From: Methylobacterium sp. FF17
GTDB taxonomy: Bacteria; Pseudomonadota; Alphaproteobacteria; Rhizobiales; Beijerinckiaceae
DNA length: 64,000 nt
Direction: 5' to 3'
Assembly: GCF_025813715.1 (NCBI RefSeq)
Contig: NZ_CP107532.1
Location: 3,674,001-3,738,000 of the forward strand
Shown one piece after another: positions 9,360-17,798 of this stretch. The notes under the pieces are model-generated. The model did no database searches. It was given only the letters and a program-made list of their open reading frames with translations, and was not told the origin of the DNA. Positions within the stretch are counted from its first letter, which is position 1. Each line of letters begins with the position of its first letter. The position numbers and the translations under genes were made by a program.

Positions 9360-9671
9360 ATGACCGGATCGTACGAACTCAGCGGTTACCCGGTCGTTGA
9401 TCTTCGAACAGGAGCGACATCGATGCCCAGCGAAACATCCTCGGCGAATGAAGCTTTGGCCACTGCTTCCTACGATACAGCACGTGTGCGCATGGTTGCG
9501 GGAGAGAAGGAGAGGGAAAGCAAGCCTTCAATCAATGTCAACGACGACGACATCGTCGATGTGGTTGAGCCCAGCTATTGGACGAGCAACGCGGACACCG
9601 GGAGCAAGGACCGCGACATTCACAAGCATGCCGGAGTGGCGTGGCAGGCGCCGTCCAGCCTCGCGGAGTAA
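9360..9671 (+). CDS. Hypothetical protein, acidic low-complexity
   Basis: A 103-residue Ser/Thr/Asp-rich frame from ATG 9360 (preceded by GAGGCCAGG). It contains INVNDDDIVDVVEPSYW and otherwise looks disordered. An earlier in-frame ATG at 9300 is possible. No family is recognised. It lies alone between the PrtN-like gene and the amidase. Confidence 0.4.
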   Translation: MTGSYELSGYPVVDLRTGATSMPSETSSANEALATASYDTARVRMVAGEKERESKPSINVNDDDIVDVVEPSYWTSNADTGSKDRDIHKHAGVAWQAPSSLAE

Positions 9672-9795
9672 GTCCCGCCTGCGGCGAGTCCATAGATTAG
9701 CTTGGTAGACTGGCGTCACTTGGCGGAGGATCATTCACAAGTCCTCTGGTGGGCTCGCGATAAAAGCCCCCCCCCTGCCGCCACGCAAAAGTTCA

Positions 9796-11190
9796 TCAAT
9801 GGTCAGGAGGTGCCTGCAGGTGCCACTCCGTAACCGCCTGAAACGCGTATCCCACGCGTAGGGCCATCGCCTCGTCGTAGCCTCGGCAGGTGATCTGGAG
9901 CGACAGCGGCAGCCCGGTCTCAGTGAAGCCACTCGGTAAGGCGAGCGCACACAGATCGAGCAGGTTCCCGAAACGCGTGAAGCGGGAGGGCAGGTGACCT
10001 TCGTCAACCTCGGACAGAGGAATGGCCGCCGTCTCAGTGGACGGCGTCAGCAGGGCATCGAACCCCTCCATCGCCGCTAGGAACTGTCGCTGTAGATCGC
10101 GGCGAAGGCGCTGGGTCTGGAGGTAGTCCTGCGCGGTCACGGTCGCGCCGGCCAGGATGCGGGCACGCACGGCGTCGCCGAGGGGAGAGGCCGGGTCCTC
10201 AGCGAGGTGGCCGTTGACGTGGTAGGCTTCAGCATTGGTCACGGTGCTGGCTTGGGCCGTCATGAGATCGGCGAAGCGGAACGGCAGGACGATGTCCTCG
10301 ATTTCTGCGCCGAGGCACTCGAACCGTTCGAGGGCCACGTCGTAGGCGCTGAGCATCTCGGGTGAGACTCCCTCCCGCTCCACCCTCGGCATGCGCGCGA
10401 GGCGCAGTCCGCGAACGCCGCGTCTCAGACCGGGTAGGGGATCGACCGGGTCGATCCCGCGGGTGGACGGGTCGAGGGTATCAGGTCCCGAGATGGCGCA
10501 ATAAAGCATCGCCACGTCGGCGACCGAGCGGCCGAGTGGCCCCGGCGTGTCGAGGGTGGCGCTCAAGGGTACGATCCCGTGGGTGCTGACGCGCCCGACC
10601 GTCACCTTGAGCCCAGTGAGCCCGCAGAAGGAGGCCGGTAGCCGGACGGACCCACCCGTATCAGTTCCGATGCCCCAGGGTGCCAAGCGGGCGGCGACAG
10701 CGACGCCAGTGCCGCTGCTCGATCCACCGGGCGTTCGTGCCACCGCGAGGTCCCAAGGGTTCCAGGGTGTGCCGAGATGCTGATTGGTGCCCCACCCGCC
10801 ATAGGCGAACTCCACGGTGTGCGTCTTGCCCAGCACGATCATCCCTTGCCCGATCAGCCTCTGGGCGATGGTCGCCGTGGCACTCGCGCGGCGAGCCCGA
10901 TGAGCGGCCGAGCCTCCCATGGTGATCCGGCCGGCGAGGTCGATCAGGTCCTTGAGCACCACCGGCACCCCGTGCAGGGGTCCGACAGCGTGACCGGAGC
11001 GGATTGCCCGGTCGGCCCCCTCGGCGGCGAGACGAGCATCGTCCGCATAGACCTCCGTGAAGGCCTGCAGCTTCGGCTCCTGGGCAGCGATGCGGGCAAG
11101 ATGCGCCTCGATGGCCTCCACAGGCGACAGGCGGCGGGCGGCGATCGCCTCGGCGAGAGAGAGGGCTTCGAGATGGGTCGGGTCGGACAT
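9796..11190 (-). CDS. Amidase-signature hydrolase
   Basis: A 464-residue enzyme of the amidase signature family (GatA, AtzF and allophanate-hydrolase relatives) that hydrolyses C-N amide bonds. The Ser-cisSer-Lys triad is visible: K80 in VPVVLKDLIDLAG, S157 in TPGGSSSGTGVAVA and nucleophile S181 in GTDTGGSVRLPASFCG. There is no signal peptide, so it is cytoplasmic. It starts 7 bp after the stop of the binding-protein gene on the same strand, making a two-gene unit in which an imported amide or peptide may be hydrolysed. No gatB or gatC is nearby, which argues against tRNA amidotransferase function. Confidence 0.9.
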   Translation of the reverse strand: MSDPTHLEALSLAEAIAARRLSPVEAIEAHLARIAAQEPKLQAFTEVYADDARLAAEGADRAIRSGHAVGPLHGVPVVLKDLIDLAGRITMGGSAAHRARRASATATIAQRLIGQGMIVLGKTHTVEFAYGGWGTNQHLGTPWNPWDLAVARTPGGSSSGTGVAVAARLAPWGIGTDTGGSVRLPASFCGLTGLKVTVGRVSTHGIVPLSATLDTPGPLGRSVADVAMLYCAISGPDTLDPSTRGIDPVDPLPGLRRGVRGLRLARMPRVEREGVSPEMLSAYDVALERFECLGAEIEDIVLPFRFADLMTAQASTVTNAEAYHVNGHLAEDPASPLGDAVRARILAGATVTAQDYLQTQRLRRDLQRQFLAAMEGFDALLTPSTETAAIPLSEVDEGHLPSRFTRFGNLLDLCALALPSGFTETGLPLSLQITCRGYDEAMALRVGYAFQAVTEWHLQAPPDH

Positions 11191-11197
11191 GGAAAGC

Positions 11198-12799
11198 CTA
11201 CTGAACGCTGACGAGGGACAGGTCGAGGAACCAGGATTGGGCCGGCACGAAGCCCTTCACCCGTGATGACATCGCGCGCGGATTACGGTCGTGCACGACG
11301 TAGAGCCAAGGCGGGTCATCCACGAGTCGCGCGTGGGCGGTGCGGGTCGCCTCGGCGATCACCGCCGGATCAGCCGAATCCGACAGGCGCTTGAGCGCGG
11401 CGTCGAACGTCTCGTCTCGCCAGTTGGGGAAGTTGAAGCCGCTCGGCGGAAAGCGGTCGGAGGAGAAATAGCGGGCCATCACGCCGGCATCCGAGGACGG
11501 CGAACTCACGTTGAGCGCCATGGCGCCGGAGATGCTTGCAGCATCCGGTAGAGCGCGGGTGGCGTTGAGAAGCACCTGCCACTCCACGACGTTGAAGCTG
11601 ACCTCGACGCCGCAGGATTGCTTGAGGTTCTCCTGCAGGAACTCGTTCATCGGCAGCGGCAGCATCTGGCCCGAGCCCGAGGTCGAGATCATCACCGGGA
11701 AGGCCAACGGCTTCTTAGGTCCGTACCCGGCCTCGGCCAGGAGCTTCCGGCCTTTCTCCGGATCGAAGCCGTAGCGGTTCTGCGGCGCGCCGAAGCTCGG
11801 ATCGTCCGGCTTGAGCCAGCCGACCGCCGGCTCGGCGGTGCCGTTGAGGAAGCTCACGATGGAGTCGCGGTCCACGCAGTAGTTCAGCGCCTGCCGGACC
11901 CGTACGTCGCGGAACGGGCTGTCCTTGGCGCCGATGTTGTAAAACCACGGCCAGACATGTGGGTAAGAGCCGGTGGTGACGGTGAAGCCCGCGGCCTTGA
12001 GCGAGGGAATCCCGTCGGCGGCCGGCACCTCGATCCAGTCGACCTGCCCAGAGCGCAGGGCGGCGATCCGGGCATTCGCCTCCGGGATCGGCATCAGCCT
12101 GATGCGGTCGACTTTCGCCCGGCGGGCGGCATCCCAGTAGCCGTCGAACCGCGCGAGATCGACGGCCTCTCGAGGGCTGACCCGGGTGATGCGGAACGGT
12201 CCCGTCCCGGCCGCCGGCAGCATCGCGGTCCCGGCCCAGTTGCGCCCGCCCTTCTCGAACGAAGATGGTGCGGTGAACAGCAGGTAGACCATCATGTAGG
12301 GGAAGTACGAGGCCGCGACGGTCGTCGTGACCGCGACCGTGCGATCATCGACCTTGCGATAGCTGGCGATAATCGGCACCCGCGTCTTGGTGATGCCGGC
12401 GGCCGCAACCTCGTACTGGGGGCTATCTGCCTTGAAGTAGCGGTCGAGGTTCCACAGCACTGCATCGGCGTTGAAAGCCGTGCCGTCGTGGAACACGACG
12501 CCGTCGCGTAGGTGGAAGAGCCAAGTCCGCTTGTCGTCCGGCATCTGCTCCCAGCGCTCGGCCAATCCCGGCTTGAGGGTGGCTGGCCGGTCGCTGCGCG
12601 TGAGGTCCCATTGCACCAGCGGCTCGAAGACCGGGTAGCCGAGGAAGCGCAGGCCCTCGAAGCCATTGTTCGGCATGCCCGTGGTGGTGGGAATGTCGGT
12701 GGCCGTCATAGCGATGCGCAACTGGCTTTCGGCCTGCGCTACGGACGTGCAACTCCCCAGCACCACAACACTCAACGCCGCCAGCTTTCGGCTCATCAT
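11198..12799 (-). CDS. ABC transporter substrate-binding protein, family 5 (peptide/opine type)
   Basis: A 533-residue periplasmic protein of the SBP_bac_5 (DppA/OppA) family. A signal peptide runs from MMSRKLAALSVVV to AQA (about 23 residues). The mature part has PGLAERWEQMPDD, the HLRDGVVFHDGTAFNADAV signature and VRQALNYCVDRDSI, all usual for the family. No permease or ATPase genes accompany it, so it must work with a transporter encoded elsewhere, or be an orphan. The downstream partner is an amidase, suggesting an amide or peptide ligand. The start is the first of two adjacent ATGs, since the region upstream is not signal-like. Confidence 0.88.
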   Translation of the reverse strand: MMSRKLAALSVVVLGSCTSVAQAESQLRIAMTATDIPTTTGMPNNGFEGLRFLGYPVFEPLVQWDLTRSDRPATLKPGLAERWEQMPDDKRTWLFHLRDGVVFHDGTAFNADAVLWNLDRYFKADSPQYEVAAAGITKTRVPIIASYRKVDDRTVAVTTTVAASYFPYMMVYLLFTAPSSFEKGGRNWAGTAMLPAAGTGPFRITRVSPREAVDLARFDGYWDAARRAKVDRIRLMPIPEANARIAALRSGQVDWIEVPAADGIPSLKAAGFTVTTGSYPHVWPWFYNIGAKDSPFRDVRVRQALNYCVDRDSIVSFLNGTAEPAVGWLKPDDPSFGAPQNRYGFDPEKGRKLLAEAGYGPKKPLAFPVMISTSGSGQMLPLPMNEFLQENLKQSCGVEVSFNVVEWQVLLNATRALPDAASISGAMALNVSSPSSDAGVMARYFSSDRFPPSGFNFPNWRDETFDAALKRLSDSADPAVIAEATRTAHARLVDDPPWLYVVHDRNPRAMSSRVKGFVPAQSWFLDLSLVSVQ

Positions 12800-13020
12800 C
12801 GTGCAACAGCCTTTCGGTCGATCAGTTCGATGCATGGTGGAGTGTGGTCTGGATGGTGAACACCGAAGCCTTCAGGACGACTGGCAAGGTTGGAAGCTCG
12901 CCGCGCGGTCTCGAGACGACCCAGGCATGCCGCATGCCATCATGACGGCCCACACCTCCACGCCCACCAGTCCCGAAAGGCTTCGTACGGGCACGCAATC
13001 AGGCGTACTATCGATGCGGA

Positions 13021-13287
13021 ATGGTCGAGTTGAATCGGACAACCAGGGAGCTCTACAAGCCGGAAGCGTTCCCTGAGGCGGACGTGGTAGGCGCGGTCAA
13101 CGCCTTCATGGCAGACTTTACCACGGGGGCTTTCTTATTCGGCGACGGCTATCGGATTGACGTGGTCGCGGCCGTGAGCAGCCACGAGCGGGCAAAGTTG
13201 ACGGTCGCCAATAAGGACGCCACCGAGCACCTGCGCCGCGCGGACGTGCGCACGGCGATCCTGCTGGCGCTTCCGGAGAAGGCGTGA
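13021..13287 (+). CDS. Small hypothetical protein (island operon gene 1)
   Basis: An 88-residue protein with no recognised domain; the middle reads GAFLFGDGYRIDVVAAVSSH. It begins a run of three tiny genes (13021-13714) that follow each other with 2-bp spacing or a 4-bp overlap, a layout common in phage and island accessory operons. No membrane segment is evident. Confidence 0.55.
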   Translation: MVELNRTTRELYKPEAFPEADVVGAVNAFMADFTTGAFLFGDGYRIDVVAAVSSHERAKLTVANKDATEHLRRADVRTAILLALPEKA

Positions 13288-13289
13288 CA

Positions 13290-13508
13290 ATGACCAGTTA
13301 CGAGGCTGGCTACCTTCAGGCACTGAAGGATGCCCAAATCACCGCCCGGCAGCTGGTTGCGGACCTCGGCGCCTCTCCAGAGGGCAAGGTCGAGCTACTC
13401 GGTATGATCTCGTTTCTCACGAACCTCATCGACGACAAGGTGGCGCGCCAAGGCGACCATGGGACAGAAGGCGCGTCGGACGAAGACGCATGCGGGAATG
13501 ACGCGTGA
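13290..13508 (+). CDS. Small hypothetical protein (island operon gene 2)
   Basis: A 72-residue, mostly helical protein (YEAGYLQALKDAQITARQLV) with an acidic tail. ATG 13290 is preferred over GTG 13284 because GGAGAAGG at 13274-13281 sits 8 nt before it. The third gene's GTG overlaps its stop. Function unknown. Confidence 0.55.
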   Translation: MTSYEAGYLQALKDAQITARQLVADLGASPEGKVELLGMISFLTNLIDDKVARQGDHGTEGASDEDACGNDA

Positions 13509-13714
13509 CCTTCGAGCAGCAGGCGGCAGAACTCACGGAGCTAGAAGCCGCAGCAAAGAGGCGCGGCATCTCCGAACGCGCATTTGAAAGGATTTTGGTC
13601 GACGTAGCTATTCAGATAGAGGGATCAGCCATGCCCTCGTCGCCTGAGAAGATGCTGGCTGAGATCAAGCGCCGCGTTGAGCCGCCGCGAACGAAGAAGC
13701 CTAGCGCGCCATGA
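13505..13714 (+). CDS. Small hypothetical protein (island operon gene 3)
   Basis: A 69-residue helical protein starting at GTG 13505, whose start overlaps the previous stop as GTGA. It is rich in Glu, Ala and Lys, ends in a Pro/Lys tail, and has no recognised family. The tight overlap argues that all three frames are real and co-translated. Confidence 0.55.
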   Translation: MTFEQQAAELTELEAAAKRRGISERAFERILVDVAIQIEGSAMPSSPEKMLAEIKRRVEPPRTKKPSAP

Positions 13715-13810
13715 CGGCGGTCGAGCTTGTAGCAAATATGAACGTAAACGCTGTCATTCGCATCGTTGTCGTTGTCACCTCGCGTGGAGGCCTCAACGAA
13801 GGGTGAAAAC

Positions 13811-14086
13811 GTGTTGAAATCACTGCGTGCATGTACGCTGATCTTCGTGGCAGCTGCGACCATGCTCCCCGCGCGGGCGAGTGCGCACTGCATCTGCGCC
13901 TGCGTCAATGGGACGGCACGAAATGTCTGCACGAACTCATTCGATAGTCAGATTGTCTGCAAAAAGCTTTGTCCCATTAGCGTCTATCCTCCTGGGGAGC
14001 TTCAGCCGAACTCAGAGCTAGATGAGCTAACTGCATCCAACGGAAGATACAGTCCGCAGCAGCGGCTTTTCATCCGAGGAAGATAA
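13811..14086 (+). CDS. Small exported Cys-rich protein
   Basis: A 91-residue protein with a clear signal peptide (LKSLRACTLIFVAAATMLPA to ASA). The short mature part opens with HCICACVNGTARNVC and has further Cys pairs (IVCKKLCP), suggesting disulfides in the periplasm or outside. GTG 13811 is chosen because GAAGGGTG precedes it by 8 nt and it begins the signal peptide; the upstream frame is not signal-like. No family is known to me. It is the first of several small exported proteins in this part of the island. Confidence 0.65.
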   Translation: MLKSLRACTLIFVAAATMLPARASAHCICACVNGTARNVCTNSFDSQIVCKKLCPISVYPPGELQPNSELDELTASNGRYSPQQRLFIRGR

Positions 14087-14142
14087 GCGCTGGGCGTGCA
14101 ACTCGAATCGCTGCCCCCAAGCCGGATGATAGGAAATTGAAG

Positions 14143-14170
14143 AACCCGCCACGGCCGAAGCCGGGCGGGT
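14143..14170. repeat. Island hairpin repeat, copy 1
   Basis: ACCCGCC...GGCGGGT arms around an inner GGC/GCC stem. Similarity to copy 6 (15842-15873) continues for about 40 bp beyond the hairpin (GTGAAGGTTG, then CTGCCA-CTAGGC and GCGCTGAT). The flanking T-run is weak (TTCTTC on the minus strand). Confidence 0.7.
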
Positions 14171-14404
14171 GAAGGTTGATCTGCCAGCTAGGCGGGGGCG
14201 CTGATTGGCTAGCAGATAGCATTTGAGTATGCGGCCTTCCTTTCCCGAACCTTAAGGAATGTACGTCTTTGCACGGAAGGGCCCCTCGGATTGTTCCGGG
14301 CGGACCTAATCGGGATGGGTCAAGAAGTTAGAGCAACGCTGGGCGAAAGCCTAGCCACTGGTGGCGGAGCTTCCTTCTCCGGAGCGGCCCGAGGTCCAAC
14401 ACGA

Positions 14405-14438
14405 GAAAACCCGCCGCAGCAGCGTGCTGGGCGGGTTT
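14405..14438. terminator. Island hairpin repeat, copy 2 (possibly bidirectional terminator)
   Basis: AAAACCCGCC...GGCGGGTTTA has an A-run on the left and a T-run on the right, so it could stop transcripts in either direction. The inner loop differs from the other copies. Confidence 0.6.
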
Positions 14439-14538
14439 ATGGTGAGACCTTACGATTGATCGGGCGCAGGCCTCAGCGCGTTCGACTTGATACGCTTCTG
14501 AGGCGATTCGCAGCAACAATTCAGCAACAGCCAGAGAT

Positions 14539-14564
14539 AACCCGCCACGGCGTGAGCCGGGCGG
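14539..14564 (-). terminator. Island hairpin repeat, copy 3
   Basis: ACCCGCCACGGC...GCCGGGCGG lies 54 nt downstream of the minus-strand exported-protein gene at 14618-14893. The T-run is degenerate (TTATCT). Confidence 0.5.
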
Positions 14565-14617
14565 ATGAGAATCCAAGGAGCGGCTGCCGTCTATCGAAAC
14601 TCCGGCAGAGGGCTCGC

Positions 14618-14893
14618 TTAGCGACCGCTTGGGCCGCCACCAGCGCTGCCGTTGGGAAAAGCCTGTTCGGGTCGAGCTGCATTGCCACCCGCAGCTGAGT
14701 TAGTGGTCACAGTGTCAGCACCGGTGGCCCCATAAGAGATTACGACGTCCCGACTGTTGCCAGTGGTGTTGGGCTGGTTCTGCATGATGATGCCGCGCCG
14801 GCCCTCGTATGGGGACAAGCCCTGCGCCACGGCAGGCACGATTATCAGCGTTGCGAGCGCACTCGCGCCCGCCAGGAGGGTTCGGGTTTTCAT
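14618..14893 (-). CDS. Small exported protein, paralogue A
   Basis: A 91-residue protein with a signal peptide (MKTRTLLAGASALATLIIV to VAQ). The mature part has QNQPNTTGNSRDVVIS, TGADTVTT, SAAGGNA and a Gly/Ser tail. The neighbour at 15060-15329 shares this pattern almost position by position, so the two are tandem paralogues. There is no Cys and no membrane segment after the signal. Function is unknown. ATG 14893 is chosen because it begins the signal peptide. Confidence 0.68.
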   Translation of the reverse strand: MKTRTLLAGASALATLIIVPAVAQGLSPYEGRRGIIMQNQPNTTGNSRDVVISYGATGADTVTTNSAAGGNAARPEQAFPNGSAGGGPSGR

Positions 14894-14955
14894 TGCGTTC
14901 ACCTGGCTTAAGAGATGCCGCGCTAACCGCAACTGAGGAGACCTGTTCCCCCGAC

Positions 14956-14987
14956 GAAAAACCCGCCACGGATTTCTCCGGGCGGGC
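14956..14987 (-). terminator. Island hairpin repeat, copy 4 (terminator)
   Basis: On the minus strand GGCGGGT is followed by TTTTT. It lies 73 nt downstream of the 15060-15329 gene, the position expected for its terminator. Confidence 0.7.
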
Positions 14988-15059
14988 TCAAGTCGATTAC
15001 GTCAGGCAAAGCGGTAACCAGAGTGTTACCCGCCGGTTCCGTACGGAGCTTGGCGCCTG

Positions 15060-15329
15060 TTAATTGCTGCCGCCGCTGCCACCGCCGGCGCTGCCGTTCG
15101 GAATGGCACGAGAGGGCTGATTCGCGTTTCCACCGGCAGCAGAGTCAGTGGTGACCGTATCAGCACCGGTCACGCCGCGTGAGATAACCACATCGCGGTC
15201 GTTGCCAGTGGTGTTGGGCTGATTCTGGATCACGGTGCCCGTGGTTCCCGGCTGACGGGGTGAGCCATTCTGAGCAAAGGCAGATGCGCCAGCGAGGAGG
15301 GCGGCGCCGGCGAGCAGGAGAGATTTCAC
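15060..15329 (-). CDS. Small exported protein, paralogue B
   Basis: An 89-residue protein with a signal peptide (VKSLLLAGAALLAGASAFAQ) and a mature part with IQNQPNTTGNDRDVVIS, GVTGADTVTT, SAAGGNA and PNGSAGGG, closely matching paralogue A. GTG 15329 is chosen because it starts the signal peptide; a longer upstream frame lacks signal character. The strong conservation lies in the mature part, including the phrase TTGN-DVVIS-G-TGADTVTT. It is probably secreted or periplasmic, of unknown function. Confidence 0.68.
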   Translation of the reverse strand: MKSLLLAGAALLAGASAFAQNGSPRQPGTTGTVIQNQPNTTGNDRDVVISRGVTGADTVTTDSAAGGNANQPSRAIPNGSAGGGSGGSN

Positions 15330-15443
15330 AGTGGCACTTTCATAGGGCCGCCTGGTTCGCTGCCGGCCATACAGACTACGATAAGCCGGCGCAGCACCCA
15401 GAGTTGCGAATGGCCGGTGACGCACCACCCGGGCGATCTGAAC

Positions 15444-15475
15444 AAAAAGCCCGCCGCGGATTGCTCCGGGCAGGT
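15444..15475 (-). terminator. Island hairpin repeat, copy 5 (terminator)
   Basis: The minus strand reads a GC hairpin then GGCTTTTTG. It lies 66 nt downstream of the 15541-15765 gene. The inner loop differs from the other copies (CCGCGGATTGCTCCGGG). Confidence 0.65.
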
Positions 15476-15540
15476 GAGGTTCGGGTCGTTCCCGCCATGG
15501 GATATCACGATAAGAGTGGGGTGGGAGTGGTTGTTCCGGA

Positions 15541-15765
15541 CTACCCGGAAACCAATCCGAATCGCCTTACGAGCCCGTCAGTGCTCCACAGGTCCATGCG
15601 AAAATCGGAGCCTCTGGCGGTGACGATCGCAAGCGCCTCTGCGTCGCTGGCTGCTTGGAGGTCTCGCACGTGGATTATGCGGCCATCTGTGTGCCGGGTG
15701 ATGGCGCGATATGACCGAACCGAGCGATGTCCTTCCTCGATCTTCCGAAGCGTGTGAACCGTCAA
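15541..15765 (-). CDS. Small hypothetical protein, TTG start
   Basis: A 74-residue protein reading THTDGRIIHVRDLQAASDAE-type sequence, with no recognised family. It has no ATG or GTG at its N-terminus. TTG 15765 is supported by GAGGGG 8 nt upstream, and a hairpin terminator follows it. The overall size and the mix of a beta strand with a helical segment resemble small stress-type proteins in these genomes, but I cannot assign it. Confidence 0.5.
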   Translation of the reverse strand: MTVHTLRKIEEGHRSVRSYRAITRHTDGRIIHVRDLQAASDAEALAIVTARGSDFRMDLWSTDGLVRRFGLVSG

Positions 15766-15841
15766 TACGTTTTCCCCTCAGCGCTCTCGCGCGGTCGAGG
15801 CGCGGTACGATCGGCGGACAGGGAAAGTTTCAGTAGGGACG

Positions 15842-15873
15842 AAAAAACCCGCCACGGCCGGAGCCGGGCGGGT
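15842..15873 (-). terminator. Island hairpin repeat, copy 6 (terminator)
   Basis: The best copy: minus strand ACCCGCCCGGCTCCGGCCGT, then GGCGGG and TTTTTT. It lies downstream of the RTX gene. The flank to its right is repeated after copy 1. Confidence 0.75.
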
Positions 15874-15988
15874 GAAGGTTGTGGCTGCCAACTAGGCCGG
15901 TGCGCTGATCAGTTGGGAAACGCCGCTAGAGCTCGCCGGCTGCGTTGTCTAAAGCTTAAGCCATAATGGCGGCGTCGGCTGCTGACAG

Positions 15989-17107
15989 TTAGACGTAGAT
16001 GCCGATACCCGACGCCTGGGCGAAGACACCGTCGCCTGCCAAGGCCTGGCGGCCCTCGCCGGCACCGTATTCGAGGAAATGCTGAAGTGGGTTGAGCCCG
16101 GCGGCGGCGACGTCCCCGTTCTGCGCCAGATACGCCTTGGTATCGAAGTTCGCGGAGGGATCGCGTCCCTCCTTCCAGCCGTAGGTCAGGTAGTGCTCGA
16201 GGGGGTCGATGCCTGCCGAGGCGACATCGCCGTACGCGGCGAGGTAACCCTTCGTGTCGAAGAAGGCGTTCGGATCGCGGCCCTCACGCCATCCGTATTC
16301 GGCGAAGTGCGCATCCGCGTCGAGGCCGGCCGAGAAGACATCTCCGTTTCGGCTGAGGTAGAAGAGATCGTCCACGCCGGCGTGACCATCCGCCTGGACG
16401 ATGGTCTTGTCCTGGAACTCGAATACCTCGGTGTTCTTCACCGTATCGAGGCTGTCCGCGCCCGCAATCACCGCGAGAGAGCCCGCTGAGGTGATCGCTC
16501 CAGCGGAGCCGAACTGGAACTGGAAGCTCGCGGTGTCGTATCCAACCGCGCCATCGAGGGTGTTGACGCCGGAACCGCCCGACATCCGGTCATCGCCGTA
16601 GTCGCCGAACACCAGGTCGGTGCCGGCGCCGCCGAGCAGGGTATCATTGCCGGCATCGCCATCGACGAGGTCGTCGCCGTCTCCACCATCTATCAAGTCG
16701 TCGTCATCACCGCCTGCAACGAAGTCATTGCCGGCCTCGCCGTACACCTGATCCCGCCCAGCTTCGCCGACAAGGAAGTCATTCCCGGCCGCACCGTAAA
16801 GGATGTCATCACCGGGATTTCCGGCAGCATAGTCGTCACCCGCATCGGTGTAGATGGTGTCGTTACCTGCTTCGCCGATGATCTGGTCAGCTCCATCGCC
16901 GCCACGGATCAAATCGTCACCTAGTCCACCGGCGATGAAGTCGAGATTGACCCCACCTGTGATCGTATCATTGCCGTCCTGGCCGTCGATCCGGTTAAAG
17001 CCGCCGGGATCGGAGATGGTGTCGTTGCCGAGAAGCCCAAGGATGATGTCATCGGCATTCGTACCGGTGAGCTGGTCGTTGCCGTTCGTGCCGGTAATGG
17101 TAGCCAT
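15989..17107 (-). CDS. RTX-type calcium-binding protein with tandem C-terminal repeats
   Basis: A 372-residue protein. Residues about 4-190 are nonapeptide RTX repeats (GGxGxDxhx, for example GGDGDDLVDGDAGNDTLLGG) that bind Ca2+ and fold outside the cell. Residues about 243-355 are three tandem repeats of about 37 residues following FDTKxYLAxxGDVAxAGxxPLxHY-x-EGRxP. There is no N-terminal signal; such proteins usually leave by a type I secretion system using a C-terminal signal, but no such system is in the window. ATG 17107 has GGAG 8 nt upstream and is preferred over GTG 17116. A hairpin terminator follows. Confidence 0.85.
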   Translation of the reverse strand: MATITGTNGNDQLTGTNADDIILGLLGNDTISDPGGFNRIDGQDGNDTITGGVNLDFIAGGLGDDLIRGGDGADQIIGEAGNDTIYTDAGDDYAAGNPGDDILYGAAGNDFLVGEAGRDQVYGEAGNDFVAGGDDDDLIDGGDGDDLVDGDAGNDTLLGGAGTDLVFGDYGDDRMSGGSGVNTLDGAVGYDTASFQFQFGSAGAITSAGSLAVIAGADSLDTVKNTEVFEFQDKTIVQADGHAGVDDLFYLSRNGDVFSAGLDADAHFAEYGWREGRDPNAFFDTKGYLAAYGDVASAGIDPLEHYLTYGWKEGRDPSANFDTKAYLAQNGDVAAAGLNPLQHFLEYGAGEGRQALAGDGVFAQASGIGIYV

Positions 17108-17261
17108 TGCGCTCACTCCACTTCTTCAAAAATCGAAGTATTTAGGTCGCAAATCGCTGAGTGCATGCGTTTCTTGCTCTGAGTGAGCTTCGTCTCAGCA
17201 GCTGCGGCTTACCGAGAACCATGATCAGGCTGGCTTGTTCAATTGGAGCACACCTCAAAAC

Positions 17262-17293
17262 AAAAAAACCCGCCACGGCCGGAGCTGGGCGAG
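17262..17293 (-). terminator. Island hairpin repeat, copy 7 (terminator)
   Basis: The minus-strand hairpin is followed by a run of seven T. It lies downstream of the 17459-17719 gene. One arm has a mismatch (GGGCGAGT). Confidence 0.65.
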
Positions 17294-17458
17294 TGAGGTG
17301 TGGCTTCCGTATGGCGGGGATGCTGCACCCGGAAGCCGTCGGCAGGGTGGTCATCGTCGCTTGCCTGAGGCTGCTCGTTGGTACGGGTTCGGACGGGGCG
17401 ATCGCTGCGGCAGGTGATCGGCGGTTACGGGCCACTGATCGCGCCAAGCATGAACGAC

Positions 17459-17719
17459 CTACGAAGCCATTGCCGCCGCGGGATCACGCGGGATCACAGG
17501 CAACACCCTGACGGTCTTCCCTGACGCGTTGCGGATGATCATCATCCATTGGTCTGCATCGTTGGCGAGCTCGTTGTCCTCTCGCATTTCCGCAAGAGCT
17601 TCGCCAGCCTGATGAATTGCGTCATCAAGATCTATTGCCGAGACGCCCACTTCATCGCGGATGGTCGATAGCCCGTTGGTGAGATCGAAGTAGAAGCGCT
17701 CCGACAAAACTCTCTCCAA
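17459..17719 (-). CDS. DUF6894-like small protein
   Basis: An 86-residue protein with the layout of the DUF6894 family, frequent in Methylobacterium: RFYFDLTNGLSTIRDEVG, then a helix (DDAIHQAGEALAEMRED) and a final strand (MMIIRNASGKTVRVLPV). The family's function is unknown. The last strand before the end is typical. It stands alone between hairpin copies 7 and 8. Confidence 0.7.
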   Translation of the reverse strand: MERVLSERFYFDLTNGLSTIRDEVGVSAIDLDDAIHQAGEALAEMREDNELANDADQWMMIIRNASGKTVRVLPVIPRDPAAAMAS

Positions 17720-17798
17720 GTGTCTGCTTGGCTCAGCGCCGTCGGCACTACTCCCCTATCCAGTCGTTGGTTTCGACGTAGGCGAATGTGTCGCACGA

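Larger units (their letters stand above)
14087..14617. other. Gene-free stretch with hairpin repeats
   Basis: No convincing gene is seen. The stretch holds three copies of the GCCCGCC-type hairpin repeat (14143-14170, 14405-14438, 14539-14564). A block following the first copy is repeated after the copy at 15842. The short frames on both strands have no start-site support. Confidence 0.5.
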
